Shown piece after piece: positions 27,209 through 35,848 of a stretch of 64,000 nucleotides of DNA (position 1 is the stretch's first letter; each line of letters opens with the position of its first letter). The notes beneath the pieces are model-generated. The model had not been told where the DNA came from. It did no database searches and worked only from the letters and a program-made list of their open reading frames with translations. A program made the position numbers and the translations under genes. Origin of the DNA: Peteryoungia wuzhouensis (GTDB lineage: Bacteria; Pseudomonadota; Alphaproteobacteria; Rhizobiales; Rhizobiaceae); the NCBI RefSeq assembly GCF_003205195.1, contig NZ_QJRY01000001.1, forward strand, positions 806,001-870,000, written 5' to 3'.

Positions 27209-27484
27209 ATGGTTTTCAAGCCACAGCAGTTTCACGATGAAAATTCGGCAATGGCGGATGCGTTTCCCGTCGAAGCTTCGCTTGAGCAGCAAGTGGCGGA
27301 GGCGCTCGCCATATCCGAGGGTCTGGACGCGACCGAATTGACGGTCGTCGCCACGGGAGGAGAGATCTTTCTCGGAGGGTGGATCGGATCGCGGGATGAA
27401 CTCGATCGGGCTGTGGAAATTGCGCTTGCGGTCCCAGGCGTCCAGACTGTCACCGTGCAGATGCAGTCTCCCGGCCTTCCCTGA
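27209..27484 (+). CDS. BON-domain protein
   Basis: The 91-residue product is a single BON domain (LEQQVAEALAISEGLDATEL, then GEIFLGGWIGSRDELDRAVE with the conserved glycine). BON domains bind phospholipids or act at the envelope, often in stress responses. No signal peptide is visible, so this copy is probably cytoplasmic. The ATG at 27209 follows a CGGGAG ribosome site. It is divergent from the histidine kinase. Confidence 0.82.
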   Translation: MVFKPQQFHDENSAMADAFPVEASLEQQVAEALAISEGLDATELTVVATGGEIFLGGWIGSRDELDRAVEIALAVPGVQTVTVQMQSPGLP

Positions 27485-27595
27485 GCAGGAGCCAACAGGG
27501 AACAATGACGATGGGAACCATCGTCTGTTCACTGCCACACTGTTTGCGATCCTGAGTTCCAACCCTTTGTCAGCTTTCGATCGGCATCGTCAGGC

Positions 27596-27871
27596 CTATA
27601 CCTGACCACCTCCACCGACATGGAGCGACATCGAAGGCCCACGTCCGGCGGGCGACCAGATGTCCGATCGGCCCTGAACCTCATGCATTCGTCCGCGCAA
27701 ATCCTGCTGGCGAAGCACGAATTTGCTGCGCGTGCCTGCCAGCTTTTCAGAGCAAAGGCGAGCCGCCTCGACAGCAAGCCTGTAGCTCGGATACACGGCC
27801 GACTGACGGCCCTCGAAGACAAACGCCCAGCCTGCGGCTTGGGGGATGATGTCGCAATAGGTCTCACTCAT
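27596..27871 (-). CDS. Small DUF2188-like protein
   Basis: The first ~50 residues (MSETYCDIIPQAAGWAFVFEGRQSAVY, then SYRLAVEAARLCSEKL) resemble the small DUF2188 fold, where a beta hairpin with a conserved tryptophan is followed by a helix. The remaining ~40 residues are unique. The function is unknown. I took the ATG at 27871 because an exact EcfG-type promoter lies 28 bases before it. The longer frame to 28105 runs into treZ. Confidence 0.7.
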   Translation of the reverse strand: MSETYCDIIPQAAGWAFVFEGRQSAVYPSYRLAVEAARLCSEKLAGTRSKFVLRQQDLRGRMHEVQGRSDIWSPAGRGPSMSLHVGGGGQV

Positions 27872-27898
27872 GGCCGCACTCCTCCTGATCTCATGATA

Positions 27899-27923
27899 AA
27901 CGCCTCTGCGGCGCTCCGGTTCC
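27899..27923 (-). promoter_or_regulatory. EcfG-type promoter for the DUF2188-like gene
   Basis: On the - strand: GGAAC, 16 bases, CGTT, an exact consensus. The -10 is 28 bases before the ATG at 27871, and the site lies in the gap between treZ and this gene. Confidence 0.8.
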
Positions 27924-27954
27924 CGCCACGGCCCAAAATAAGTCGCCGCCGGCG

Positions 27955-29799
27955 TCAGCCTCGAACAAAGATGAGACCCTGGGGTGAGAGTTCTGCGAGC
28001 TCCAGCACGCCGGTTTCGGCGGAGCCGGGCAGCACATGGATGACCTGTCCCCGCACGGGAGGGATTTTGACAGGCACGTCGGTGAAATTCGCCCTCAATT
28101 GCCAAAGGGTTTCCCCCAGCTGCCAGTCGACCGCCAGAATGCCGTCCTGTGCCTTCAGGACTTGGCCGGTGTCACCACCAATGTTTTCGAGAAGTGGCAT
28201 CAGATGGTCTCGGCGTTTTCCGACAAGTGTCTTGAAATAGGCCCGCGCTTCCCTGCCGTTCGAGGTGTTCATCTCCTCCCAGTCCAGTTTGGACATGCGG
28301 AATGTTTCGGGGCCATTCGGATCAGGCACGTCATCCACCGTCACATCGTCGCCGGCGCCGAAATCCCGGGCCTGTTGCAAGCGATCGTCAGGGGTATTCT
28401 GCTGCAGCTCCTCGGGATAATCGCTGAAAAAGAAGAACCGGGATCGGCTGGCAAATTCGTCGCCCATGAAGACCAAAGGTATCTGCGGCGAGAGAAGCAG
28501 TATGGCCATCAACCGCTCGCGCAAGCCCTTGTCGATCTGGGCCCACAAACGGTCCCCTCCCACCCGATTGCCGACCTGATCATGGTTTTGAATGAAATTG
28601 ACAAAGGTGACAGGGGGAAGGTGTCCGCTCGGCTCTCCGAAGATCTCGTCTCCCCGCCCCTCGATCGTCTCACCCTGCAATGCGAAACCGCTGGCCAGGG
28701 TCTTGCCGATCCGCGGCCAGAAGTCCCTCGCGAAGGGCTTGTAGTGCCCTCCATGCTCGCCGGTGGCCCAGGCATGGATGAGATGATGATAGCCATCGTT
28801 CCATACGCCGTCATAAAACCGCACGGAATTGTCCTTGTCCCGCTCGTGAAAGCGGGTGATCCCGCGGGCATCCTCCAGAACCAGATGGACGTGGCGACCA
28901 GTCAAGCGTTCGCGAACCGCAAGCGCCAACTCCTCCAGGATGTGCGTTGTCGACGTCTCGTCCCTGATCTGGTCTGCCGCATCGAAGCGCAAGCCGTCGA
29001 GATGAAACTCCTCCAGCCAATAGAGGGCGTTTTCGATGACGAAATCGCGCGATGGCTTCCGCTCAAAATCGATCGTCGGCCCCCATGGCGTGCCCTCCTC
29101 GTGCATCATTTCGGGCGCGTAGACGGAGAGATAATTGCCGTCGATGCCGAAGTGATTGTAGACGACGTCCAGCATGACCATCAGGCCCAGTTCATGAGCA
29201 TGGTCGATGAAGGCCTTCATGTCGTCGGGAGTGCCGTAGGACGGGTGCGGCGTATGCAGGAGCACACCGTCGTAACCCCAACCGCGCGTCCCGCCGAAAG
29301 CCGCAACCGGCATCAGCTCCACGACGGATATGCCGGCCTCGGCAAGATCTGCAAGTTTTTCAGCCGCCGCAGTAAAGGTGCCCTCCGCAGTGAAGGTGCC
29401 CACATGCAGCTCATAGACCACCGCCTCGCGCCAGGGGCGCCCCTGCCATTGGCCGTCACGCCAGCGATAGGCCGTGGGATCGATGACCAGAGAAGGGCCA
29501 TGGACATCGTCCTTCAGGGCGCGGCCGGCCGGGTCGGGAACGACAAGACCGTCGGGCAGAACATAGGCGTAAGGCGTACCGGGCGCGACATTGCTCGCGC
29601 TCAGCTCGAACCAACCGTCGAATGTCCGCGACATCGGCATGTCCTTATCCGCAAGACGCAGCGTCAGCGCCGTGAGGGACGGCGCCCAGATGCGGAAACG
29701 AACTTCACCGGCAGCGGTGCATTCAGCGCCCCAGCTCTTCGGGGAGACCCGAGATTGCGATCGCCCGCCATTGGCTGTGGGCCGTTGTGCCACGTTCAT
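27955..29799 (-). CDS. treZ: Malto-oligosyltrehalose trehalohydrolase TreZ
   Basis: TreZ releases trehalose from maltooligosyl trehalose, the second step of the TreY-TreZ route from glycogen. The 614-residue GH13 protein starts at the ATG 29799 (MNVAQRPTANGG). It has an N-terminal E-set domain (FRIWAPSLTALTLRLADKD), the barrel with nucleophile region DGLRFDAADQIRD, and the acid region LVLEDARGITRFHERD. VFMGDEFASRSRFFFFSDYP is typical of the family. No treY is in the window. glgA nearby supplies the glucan, and both genes carry EcfG-type promoters. Confidence 0.93.
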   Translation of the reverse strand: MNVAQRPTANGGRSQSRVSPKSWGAECTAAGEVRFRIWAPSLTALTLRLADKDMPMSRTFDGWFELSASNVAPGTPYAYVLPDGLVVPDPAGRALKDDVHGPSLVIDPTAYRWRDGQWQGRPWREAVVYELHVGTFTAEGTFTAAAEKLADLAEAGISVVELMPVAAFGGTRGWGYDGVLLHTPHPSYGTPDDMKAFIDHAHELGLMVMLDVVYNHFGIDGNYLSVYAPEMMHEEGTPWGPTIDFERKPSRDFVIENALYWLEEFHLDGLRFDAADQIRDETSTTHILEELALAVRERLTGRHVHLVLEDARGITRFHERDKDNSVRFYDGVWNDGYHHLIHAWATGEHGGHYKPFARDFWPRIGKTLASGFALQGETIEGRGDEIFGEPSGHLPPVTFVNFIQNHDQVGNRVGGDRLWAQIDKGLRERLMAILLLSPQIPLVFMGDEFASRSRFFFFSDYPEELQQNTPDDRLQQARDFGAGDDVTVDDVPDPNGPETFRMSKLDWEEMNTSNGREARAYFKTLVGKRRDHLMPLLENIGGDTGQVLKAQDGILAVDWQLGETLWQLRANFTDVPVKIPPVRGQVIHVLPGSAETGVLELAELSPQGLIFVRG

Positions 29800-29832
29800 T
29801 GCATCCACCTTTCGCCGCCGTTTCCCGCATCG

Positions 29833-29857
29833 AACGGCAGGTTGCGGGAAAGGTTCC
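29833..29857 (-). promoter_or_regulatory. EcfG-type promoter for treZ
   Basis: On the - strand: GGAAC, 16 bases, CGTT, an exact consensus, with the -10 element 34 bases before the ATG of treZ. Trehalose synthesis under general-stress control is well known in rhizobia. Confidence 0.82.
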
Positions 29858-29975
29858 GAATGAAACTGGTGGTGGCCTGCGGTCACGATGGAGGAACTTT
29901 TGGCGACCGACGCGGATTGTCCCTGGTGACGACGGATGAAACACACCGCCTTATCCGCAAACGAGGAGAAACGTC

Positions 29976-30161
29976 ATGGCCTTCATTGATGGTGCCACGC
30001 CGCCCCAGACACCCCCCGCCGATCAGCCGCCGATGCCAGCGCCAACCTGGGTGCCAGAGATCGAAGAGCCGGCGCCGGATCTCCTGCCGGATGAATTCCC
30101 GAACCCCAATCCCGACGAAAACCCGGAACCGGCGGTGATCGAACCGGGAGTCGGCATCTAG
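29976..30161 (+). CDS. Small proline-rich acidic protein
   Basis: The 61-residue product is rich in proline, glutamate and aspartate (PDEFPNPNPDENPEP) and is almost certainly unstructured. It has a good ribosome site (AGGAGAAA) before the ATG. I cannot assign a function. A GGAAC occurs ~75 bases upstream but no CGTT follows at the right distance. Confidence 0.65.
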   Translation: MAFIDGATPPQTPPADQPPMPAPTWVPEIEEPAPDLLPDEFPNPNPDENPEPAVIEPGVGI

Positions 30162-30238
30162 ACTGTGGCCGTTGAGGATCTGGCGCTCCCAACGCCCCCG
30201 CCGTCAGACCAGGATGCGTTGGTCCCCGCTTCTGTGGC

Positions 30239-31348
30239 TCAGCGCAGGCCCGCGACCTTGTTCCAGCTCTTCGAGCCGGACACCCAGTTCTGCCAATCGG
30301 CAACCGAGCCGCGGAAGACGTTGAGGTCGATCTTGCCGTTGACACCCTGGGAGAGACCAGAGCCGGAATACTGCCAGAAGACCCATTTGCGTCCTGGATA
30401 GGTTTTCGACGGGTGGGCAGCGACCGATCGCAGCCAGAAGGGATAATCAAGGAAGTAGCCGTCCAGATTGTCCTTGTAGAAGTCCGGGGCCGTGTAGATG
30501 ACCGGACGCTTACCGTAGTGGCGTTCCAGGCGATCCATGAAGACCTGCATCTTTTCGCGTGCCTTTTCCGGTGACAGGCGGAAGCGGCAGCTCGACTCGC
30601 CGTTGTATTCAACGTCGATGACGGGCGGAAGTGCATCCGGATCGCGCGGGACGTTGCGGATGAACCAGTCGGCCTGGTCGCTTGCGACACGGCACCAGTA
30701 GAAGAAGTGGTAGGCGCCGCGCTTGAGACCGGCCTCCTTGGCCTTGCGCCAATTGGTGCGGAACATCGGGTCGGTGTGATCACCACCATCTGTCGCCTTG
30801 ATATAGGCGAAGTTCGCACCCTGGCTTCTCAGCTTCACCCAATCAATATCCCCCTGCCAGCGTGAGACATCCACGCCATGCACGGCGTGGTGCTTCGGCT
30901 TGACCTTGCCGAAATTCATCGGCTTGGCATCGCGGAACCGCTGGCTGTAGACGCGGTGGCGGCCTCCGGCGCTCGGCGCCTGTTCTTCAGCAGGCGCCAT
31001 GGTCGGTGGCAGGGAAGACGCCGGCGGGACGGGCGGCATCAGCATGGCGACGGGTCGCTGATCCGGCACCGGCATGCCGGCTGACATCGTCGCGGATTCG
31101 AAATGGGCCTGGTTCGGCGTATTGCCCGCCCAGGCCAGGGCTTCGGGATGGGATCCCGCGTCCTGAGGCGGCGTGATCGCGCCGGTCTGTTCGTCGACCG
31201 CGACAGCCGGAACGGGAGCCGCTGTCTGCGCAACCTGCGTTTTCGGCTGCGGCGCCAGCCCCAAGGCGTCGATGGGGCTTGTCCGCGCCGTGCAGCTGGT
31301 CAGAGCCAGCGTGAGAGCGAGAAGGGACGGAAGAGCCTTGAAACGCAT
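30239..31348 (-). CDS. GH25 family muramidase, predicted lipoprotein
   Basis: GH25 enzymes cleave the glycan strand of peptidoglycan. The ATG at 31348 gives 369 residues beginning with a lipoprotein signal (LALTLALTSC, lipobox cysteine C19). A Pro/Ala-rich spacer of ~140 residues follows, then the GH25 domain. The domain contains HGVDVSRWQGDIDWVKLRSQ, the strand FAYIKATDGGD and the catalytic region PPVIDVEYNGESSC, followed by KYGRKPVIYTA-like motifs. The longer frame to 31390 lacks the signal start. A role in wall remodelling is inferred. Confidence 0.9.
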   Translation of the reverse strand: MRFKALPSLLALTLALTSCTARTSPIDALGLAPQPKTQVAQTAAPVPAVAVDEQTGAITPPQDAGSHPEALAWAGNTPNQAHFESATMSAGMPVPDQRPVAMLMPPVPPASSLPPTMAPAEEQAPSAGGRHRVYSQRFRDAKPMNFGKVKPKHHAVHGVDVSRWQGDIDWVKLRSQGANFAYIKATDGGDHTDPMFRTNWRKAKEAGLKRGAYHFFYWCRVASDQADWFIRNVPRDPDALPPVIDVEYNGESSCRFRLSPEKAREKMQVFMDRLERHYGKRPVIYTAPDFYKDNLDGYFLDYPFWLRSVAAHPSKTYPGRKWVFWQYSGSGLSQGVNGKIDLNVFRGSVADWQNWVSGSKSWNKVAGLR

Positions 31349-31566
31349 GACACAGGAACTCGCAGGTTGGCCGGGCACACGCGCGTGCACCCGGGAACTC
31401 CGGGAATGGCTAACAAAGCTTTACGGGCAAATGCTGAATGCAATCTTTACGGACGCGGTTAACGCCGGAAGTTGGCCGGACTTGACGACCATTGGACATT
31501 GGTTGCCGGGGGCTTGCCAAGGTTCCTTGGCCATGGAACCTTCCGGCATCAAACCGGGAGATGCCT

Positions 31567-31878
31567 ATGAAATATTTGATCCTGACCAGCATTGTGATGT
31601 CGGTTGCCCCTGTCGCCTCCGCGCAGGCCGCCGTTTCCGGCTACTATGACAGCCTCGAGCGCATTGGCACGATCCTCGCTGACGGGCGCTTGGCGGACAT
31701 TCTGCACCAGCAGCCGATCGGCGCAATCAGCAACACCGGCACACGGAAGGACGGCGCAGCGGAGTGGACGATCCGGACGCAAGACTGTGACCTGAAAGTC
31801 TATCTGGTCCCGACCCTGCCGAATGGACCGGGCAAGACGACGTATGCGATCGACGTGCCCGCAGGACAATGCGACTGA
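31567..31878 (+). CDS. Small secreted protein, function unknown
   Basis: The 103-residue product begins with a clear signal peptide (MKYLILTSIVMSVAPVASAQA, cleavage after SAQA likely). The mature part has two cysteines (QDCDLKVYLV and AGQCD) that could form a disulphide. An in-frame ATG at 31561 is also possible, but the GGGAG ribosome site is six bases before 31567, so I chose that one. No family is recognised. Confidence 0.75.
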   Translation: MKYLILTSIVMSVAPVASAQAAVSGYYDSLERIGTILADGRLADILHQQPIGAISNTGTRKDGAAEWTIRTQDCDLKVYLVPTLPNGPGKTTYAIDVPAGQCD

Positions 31879-31930
31879 CTGCGGGGCGTCGAGACACCAG
31901 GCAAAATGGCGTGTCGTCAACACGGTAAAA

Positions 31931-31953
31931 AACATGATTGAAAAAATCATGTT
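31931..31953. promoter_or_regulatory. IRO box (RirA site) before the iron uptake operon
   Basis: This is a near-perfect palindrome whose core is TGA-N9-TCA at 31935-31949, the consensus iron-responsive operator bound by RirA in Rhizobiales. It lies 44 bases before the start of the binding-protein gene. Repression when iron is plentiful is the expected outcome. Confidence 0.82.
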
Positions 31954-31996
31954 AAGGGAATAAGCAGCAGGCAGCGAACCTCAAAGGAGCCGACGC

Positions 31997-32965
31997 ATGC
32001 CTGCATTCCGCCGATTGGCCATTGGCCTGACCCTCACATTGTGCCTTGCCGGTGCTGGCACAGGCCATGCTGAAGACGCCAAGACCCGTACTTTCACCGA
32101 CGAGCGAGGCGTTACGGTTCAGGTTCCCGCGCATCCGCAGCGCATCGCCTCGATCTCCTTCTTTGCAACCGATGTGGCGCTGGCGCTCGGCCTGAAGCCG
32201 GTGGCCACCACCTACATGGTTGCCGATCGCCATCCGGACTATCTGCTTGGGCTGACCCAGGATATCCAGCAGATCGGCCAGCGGGCGAAGCCCAATCTCG
32301 AGCTTTTGTCCGAGTCAAAGCCGGATCTGATCGTCGCGATGGCGCGCTACACGGTTGGCAATGCCGAAGCCCTGCAGAAGATCGCGCCTTACATTGCCTA
32401 CAATATGGAGCTTCTGAGCGAGAGCTATACGGAAGTGGCACAGCTTTCCGACCTTCTGGGCAAGCCCGAGCGCGGGCTTGAGCTGAATGCCGACTTCAAG
32501 AAACATCTCGAGGAATTCGCCGCCAAGGCACCGAAGGACCAGCATCCGCGCTTCCAGATCATGTGGGGCGGTGACACGCCCTTCTCGTTCCACACGGAAA
32601 ACACGGCTGCCTCGATCGTGGCCGCACTCGGCGGCGACAACATTGCCGGACCGATGACACCCGGCGGCAAGTTCGGTCTGGAAATCAGCCTGGAGACCAT
32701 GCTCGAAAAGGACCCTGAGGTGATCTTCGTCATGGATAGCGGTCCAGACCGCCCACATGAGAACAACCCGATCTGGAGCCAGCTGTCGGCGGTCAAGAAC
32801 GGGCGGGTCATCTATGTCGGCGACGAATGGGTGGAAACCAACGGCCCGATCGCGCGCGAACTGGTGCTGCGCGAAGCCGCCCACTATCTCTACCCCCAGA
32901 CTTTCCCGGCCGTCGACATCAAGGCCGAGGCGGCGAAGATCATTCCCGCCAGCCTGCAGCAATGA
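31997..32965 (+). CDS. Periplasmic iron-siderophore/haem-type binding protein
   Basis: This is the substrate-binding subunit of a FecB/FhuD-type (TroA fold) ABC importer, 322 residues long. A signal peptide covers ~1-25 (LTLCLAGAGTGHAED). The mature protein has VTVQVPAHPQRIASISFFAT, the helix region LGLTQDIQQIGQRAKPNLEL and SLETMLEKDPEVIFVMDSGP. The exact ligand (a ferric siderophore, haem or similar) cannot be told from sequence. An IRO box precedes it, which supports iron. The stop overlaps the next start (ATGA). Confidence 0.92.
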   Translation: MPAFRRLAIGLTLTLCLAGAGTGHAEDAKTRTFTDERGVTVQVPAHPQRIASISFFATDVALALGLKPVATTYMVADRHPDYLLGLTQDIQQIGQRAKPNLELLSESKPDLIVAMARYTVGNAEALQKIAPYIAYNMELLSESYTEVAQLSDLLGKPERGLELNADFKKHLEEFAAKAPKDQHPRFQIMWGGDTPFSFHTENTAASIVAALGGDNIAGPMTPGGKFGLEISLETMLEKDPEVIFVMDSGPDRPHENNPIWSQLSAVKNGRVIYVGDEWVETNGPIARELVLREAAHYLYPQTFPAVDIKAEAAKIIPASLQQ

Positions 32966-33996
32966 CATCCGTGACACCTGTCGGCCCGGTCAGGGCCGAC
33001 AGCATGCGCGCCTTGATCCTGCTGGTGGCCCTTCTGGCCGCAGCCGCAGTCGTCATTGCCGCCGGCCTCACCTTCGGCACCAAGCCGCTTGCGGCAGAAG
33101 CCGCACTTCGCGCGCTGTTTCGACCGGACGGCAAGCTCGACTCGATCCTGGTCTGGGCTTTGCGGTTGCCGCGCAGCCTCGTCGCTTTCGTGGGTGGCGC
33201 GGGCCTCGCGGTGTCCGGCTATCTCCTGCAGACCCTGACACGCAATCCGTTGGCGGGGCCTGGCCTGACCGGCGTCAGCGCCGGCGCCGTCACGCCCATA
33301 GTCGCCTGTTTCGTTTTCCTGCCGACCCTGTCATCGGTCTTTTACCCCCTGATCGGCCTCATTGGCGGACTGTCGGCTTCCGCCGTCACCTTCTGGATTG
33401 CGCGTGGCGGCAATGCGAGGCCACTGCATCTGGCGCTCGCCGGGATCAGCGTGTCGCTGTTTCTCGGCGCGATCACGACCTACATCCTTCTCCTCAGTGG
33501 CCCGCAGGTCCCTTCCCTGCTCTTCTGGCTGTCCGGCGGGTTCCAGGGACGCAGTTGGCCTCAGCTCGTGCAAATGCTCCCCTGGGTGGTCGGCGGGACG
33601 GGTCTGGCGCTTTGCTGTCATCGCATCCTGCAAATCCTGGCGCTGAGCGATCAGGCTGCGGCCGGCATGGGGCTCAATCTTGCCCTGTGGAAGCCGCTGC
33701 TGCTCTTCGTTGCGGCCCTGCCCGTCGCCGGTGTTGCGCCCATTGCGGGTCCGGTCGCCTTTGTCGGGCTTGCAACGCCCCATATCGTGCGCCTGCTGAA
33801 ACCCGGCGGACCGGCCCGGTCGATCATGTTCAATGTCGCCGCAGGTGGCCTCATGACCGTCACCGCCGATCTCGTCGCCCGCAGCGTCGCCCTGCCCAAG
33901 GAGATCCCTGTCGGGATCGTGACCGCGCTGATTGGCGGACCGATCTTCATCTACCTCGTCCAGCGACGGACACTCAGTTTCACGGGGAATGCATGA
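32962..33996 (+). CDS. FecCD-type ABC permease (first)
   Basis: The 344-residue protein is an inner-membrane permease of the BtuC/FecC/FhuB fold with about ten hydrophobic segments. Family motifs include LRLPRSLVAFVGGAGLAVSG, QTLTRNPLAGPGLTGVSAGA and GPVAFVGLATPHIVRLL. The ATG at 32962 overlaps the preceding stop. With the second permease it forms the heterodimeric channel for the iron substrate. Confidence 0.93.
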   Translation: MTSVTPVGPVRADSMRALILLVALLAAAAVVIAAGLTFGTKPLAAEAALRALFRPDGKLDSILVWALRLPRSLVAFVGGAGLAVSGYLLQTLTRNPLAGPGLTGVSAGAVTPIVACFVFLPTLSSVFYPLIGLIGGLSASAVTFWIARGGNARPLHLALAGISVSLFLGAITTYILLLSGPQVPSLLFWLSGGFQGRSWPQLVQMLPWVVGGTGLALCCHRILQILALSDQAAAGMGLNLALWKPLLLFVAALPVAGVAPIAGPVAFVGLATPHIVRLLKPGGPARSIMFNVAAGGLMTVTADLVARSVALPKEIPVGIVTALIGGPIFIYLVQRRTLSFTGNA

Positions 33997-35030
33997 GCAG
34001 CAGCCCGCACATCGCACAAGCCCGACGACAAGCCTATCTCCTGCCGGGCCTCCTCGCCTTCATGCTGGTTTGTCTTGTGCTTGCCGTCTTCCTCGGCGTG
34101 GTCGATCTCGATCCATCCGACACACTGGCCGCACTGACGGGCCAAGGCTCGGCGGAAGCGCGTGCCATCATTCTCGATATCCGGCTGCCGCGCATCCTCA
34201 CCGGCATGCTGGCCGGGGTCCATTTCGCGCTGGCGGGATTGCTGCTGCAATCGATCACGCGCAATCCCCTTGCCGATCCCTCGCTGATGGGCGTCTCGCA
34301 AGGCGCAATGCTGGCTGTCAGCGGGTTCCTCGTCATCTCCGTCTACAGCCAGGACACCGGCTCCACCACGCTGCAGGAATTGCCCGTTCACTGGCTGCCG
34401 CTGATCGGGACCCTCGGCGGCCTGGCGGCGGGCGCGTTCATCTATCTCATCGCGTTCCGCCGGGATCTCGGTCCCCTGCGCATTACACTATGCGGTATCG
34501 CGGTTGGCGCCGTGCTGCATGCCATCGGCATCGGCCTGATGGCTGGTTGGGGATCAGGCCGCCTGGAAGTGCTGCTCGAATGGTTTTCCGGAAGCCTCTA
34601 TGCCCGTGGCTGGCAGCATGCTGTGTTTCTCCTGCCTTTCACCATCGCAGGCCTTGCCGTCCTGCCGGTGGTCCGCCGGCCGCTGGATCTGCTGCGCTTC
34701 GATGCCACGGTCGCCCGCTCCTTCGGCCTGTCCTATCGGACACAATTCTCCGTCGTGCTGCTGATTGCCTGCACGCTCGCCGCCAGCGCAGTCGGTGTCG
34801 TCGGACCGGTCGTGTTCGTCGGGCTGATCGTGCCGCATATGGCACGGTTCCTCGCCGGGCAGTACACACGCATCGTCCTGCCGCTGACCATCATGCTCGG
34901 GGCGATCACCATGACGCTCGCCGACCTTGCGGGACGGCTGGCGGGCGGGGCGGAGGAAATCCCGATCGGCGTCGTCACCGCAATCTGCGGTGTGCCGCTG
35001 CTCGTCGCGCTGCTGCGCAAAACGCCATGA
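33993..35030 (+). CDS. FecCD-type ABC permease (second)
   Basis: The 345-residue permease matches its partner in layout: IRLPRILTGMLAGVHFALAG, QSITRNPLADPSLMGVSQGA and GPVVFVGLIVPHMARFL. It is a separate gene, not a fusion, and overlaps both neighbours by four bases (ATGA at each junction), so the operon is fully coupled. The substrate remains open, as for the binding protein. Confidence 0.93.
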   Translation: MSSSPHIAQARRQAYLLPGLLAFMLVCLVLAVFLGVVDLDPSDTLAALTGQGSAEARAIILDIRLPRILTGMLAGVHFALAGLLLQSITRNPLADPSLMGVSQGAMLAVSGFLVISVYSQDTGSTTLQELPVHWLPLIGTLGGLAAGAFIYLIAFRRDLGPLRITLCGIAVGAVLHAIGIGLMAGWGSGRLEVLLEWFSGSLYARGWQHAVFLLPFTIAGLAVLPVVRRPLDLLRFDATVARSFGLSYRTQFSVVLLIACTLAASAVGVVGPVVFVGLIVPHMARFLAGQYTRIVLPLTIMLGAITMTLADLAGRLAGGAEEIPIGVVTAICGVPLLVALLRKTP

Positions 35031-35842
35031 GGACCGCGATGTTATCCTGTTCCAATCTGTCGATCACCTACGGCGCGCGCAGGGCGCTGGAGCGTTTCAC
35101 CCTCACACTGGAACCCGGCGAGATCCGCGCCCTGATCGGTCCGAACGGCTCGGGCAAAAGCACGGCGCTTCAAGGTCTTGCCGGTATGGTCAAACCTGTG
35201 GAAGGCAGCGTGGCGATCGACGGCGCTCCGATCTCTGGCATGACCCGCCGCCAGATCGCGCACCGGCTTTCCTTCCTTCCGCAGCAGCCGACGGCACCCG
35301 ACGAAATGACCGTCGAGCAACTGGTTCGCCAGGGTCGCTTTGCCCATGTCGGCCTGTTCCGGCGCTATGATCAGAACGATGAGGACGCCATTGCGTGGGC
35401 GATGGAGAGCACCGGCCTTTCCGCTCTGGCAGAGCGAAGCCTGAGCGCGCTTTCGGGCGGGGAACGACAGCGGGCCTGGATCTCTGCAGCACTGGCGCAG
35501 GAAGCAAAAATCCTGCTGCTCGACGAACCGACTTCGTTCCTCGATATCGGCTACCAGATCGAGGTGCTCGACCTCGTCCACCGCTTAAGCCGAGACCGCG
35601 GGGTCACCGTGGTCATGGCGATCCACGACCTCAATCAAGCCCTGTCGATTTGCGACCGCATTTCGCTCATGGAACGGGGCCGGATGGTCTTCGACGGCAT
35701 CGCGACCGATCTCGCCCAAAGCGGCCTGATCGAACGGGTTTTCCGCGTCGACGGGCAGTTTGTCCAAATCTCCCCGGACGGCCCGCCACATTTCGACGTT
35801 CATCTCCAGCGATGGGCGGAACCGGTTACCCGGCCCGCCTGA
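35027..35842 (+). CDS. ABC transporter ATP-binding protein of the iron importer
   Basis: The 271-residue ATPase has Walker A GPNGSGKST (about residue 38), Q-loop LPQQPT, signature LSGGERQRAWI, Walker B ILLLDEPTSFLD and the H-loop histidine in MAIHDLNQ. It is of the FecE/FhuC type. The start overlaps the second permease stop. The end converges with the methyltransferase gene, six bases apart. Confidence 0.94.
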   Translation: MRTAMLSCSNLSITYGARRALERFTLTLEPGEIRALIGPNGSGKSTALQGLAGMVKPVEGSVAIDGAPISGMTRRQIAHRLSFLPQQPTAPDEMTVEQLVRQGRFAHVGLFRRYDQNDEDAIAWAMESTGLSALAERSLSALSGGERQRAWISAALAQEAKILLLDEPTSFLDIGYQIEVLDLVHRLSRDRGVTVVMAIHDLNQALSICDRISLMERGRMVFDGIATDLAQSGLIERVFRVDGQFVQISPDGPPHFDVHLQRWAEPVTRPA

Positions 35843-35848
35843 GCTCTG

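Noticed and set aside
29901..29926. GGAAC upstream of the proline-rich gene as another EcfG promoter
   Set aside because: At 16-17 bases spacing the -10 would read GGAT or GATT, too far from CGTT.
28036..30138. 700-codon frame antisense to treZ
   Set aside because: treZ has all catalytic motifs, and the antisense frame has no recognisable domain or ribosome site.
32757..35842. Long frames overlapping the two permeases and the ATPase in other phases
   Set aside because: They are phase shadows of clear FecCD and ABC genes joined by ATGA overlaps.
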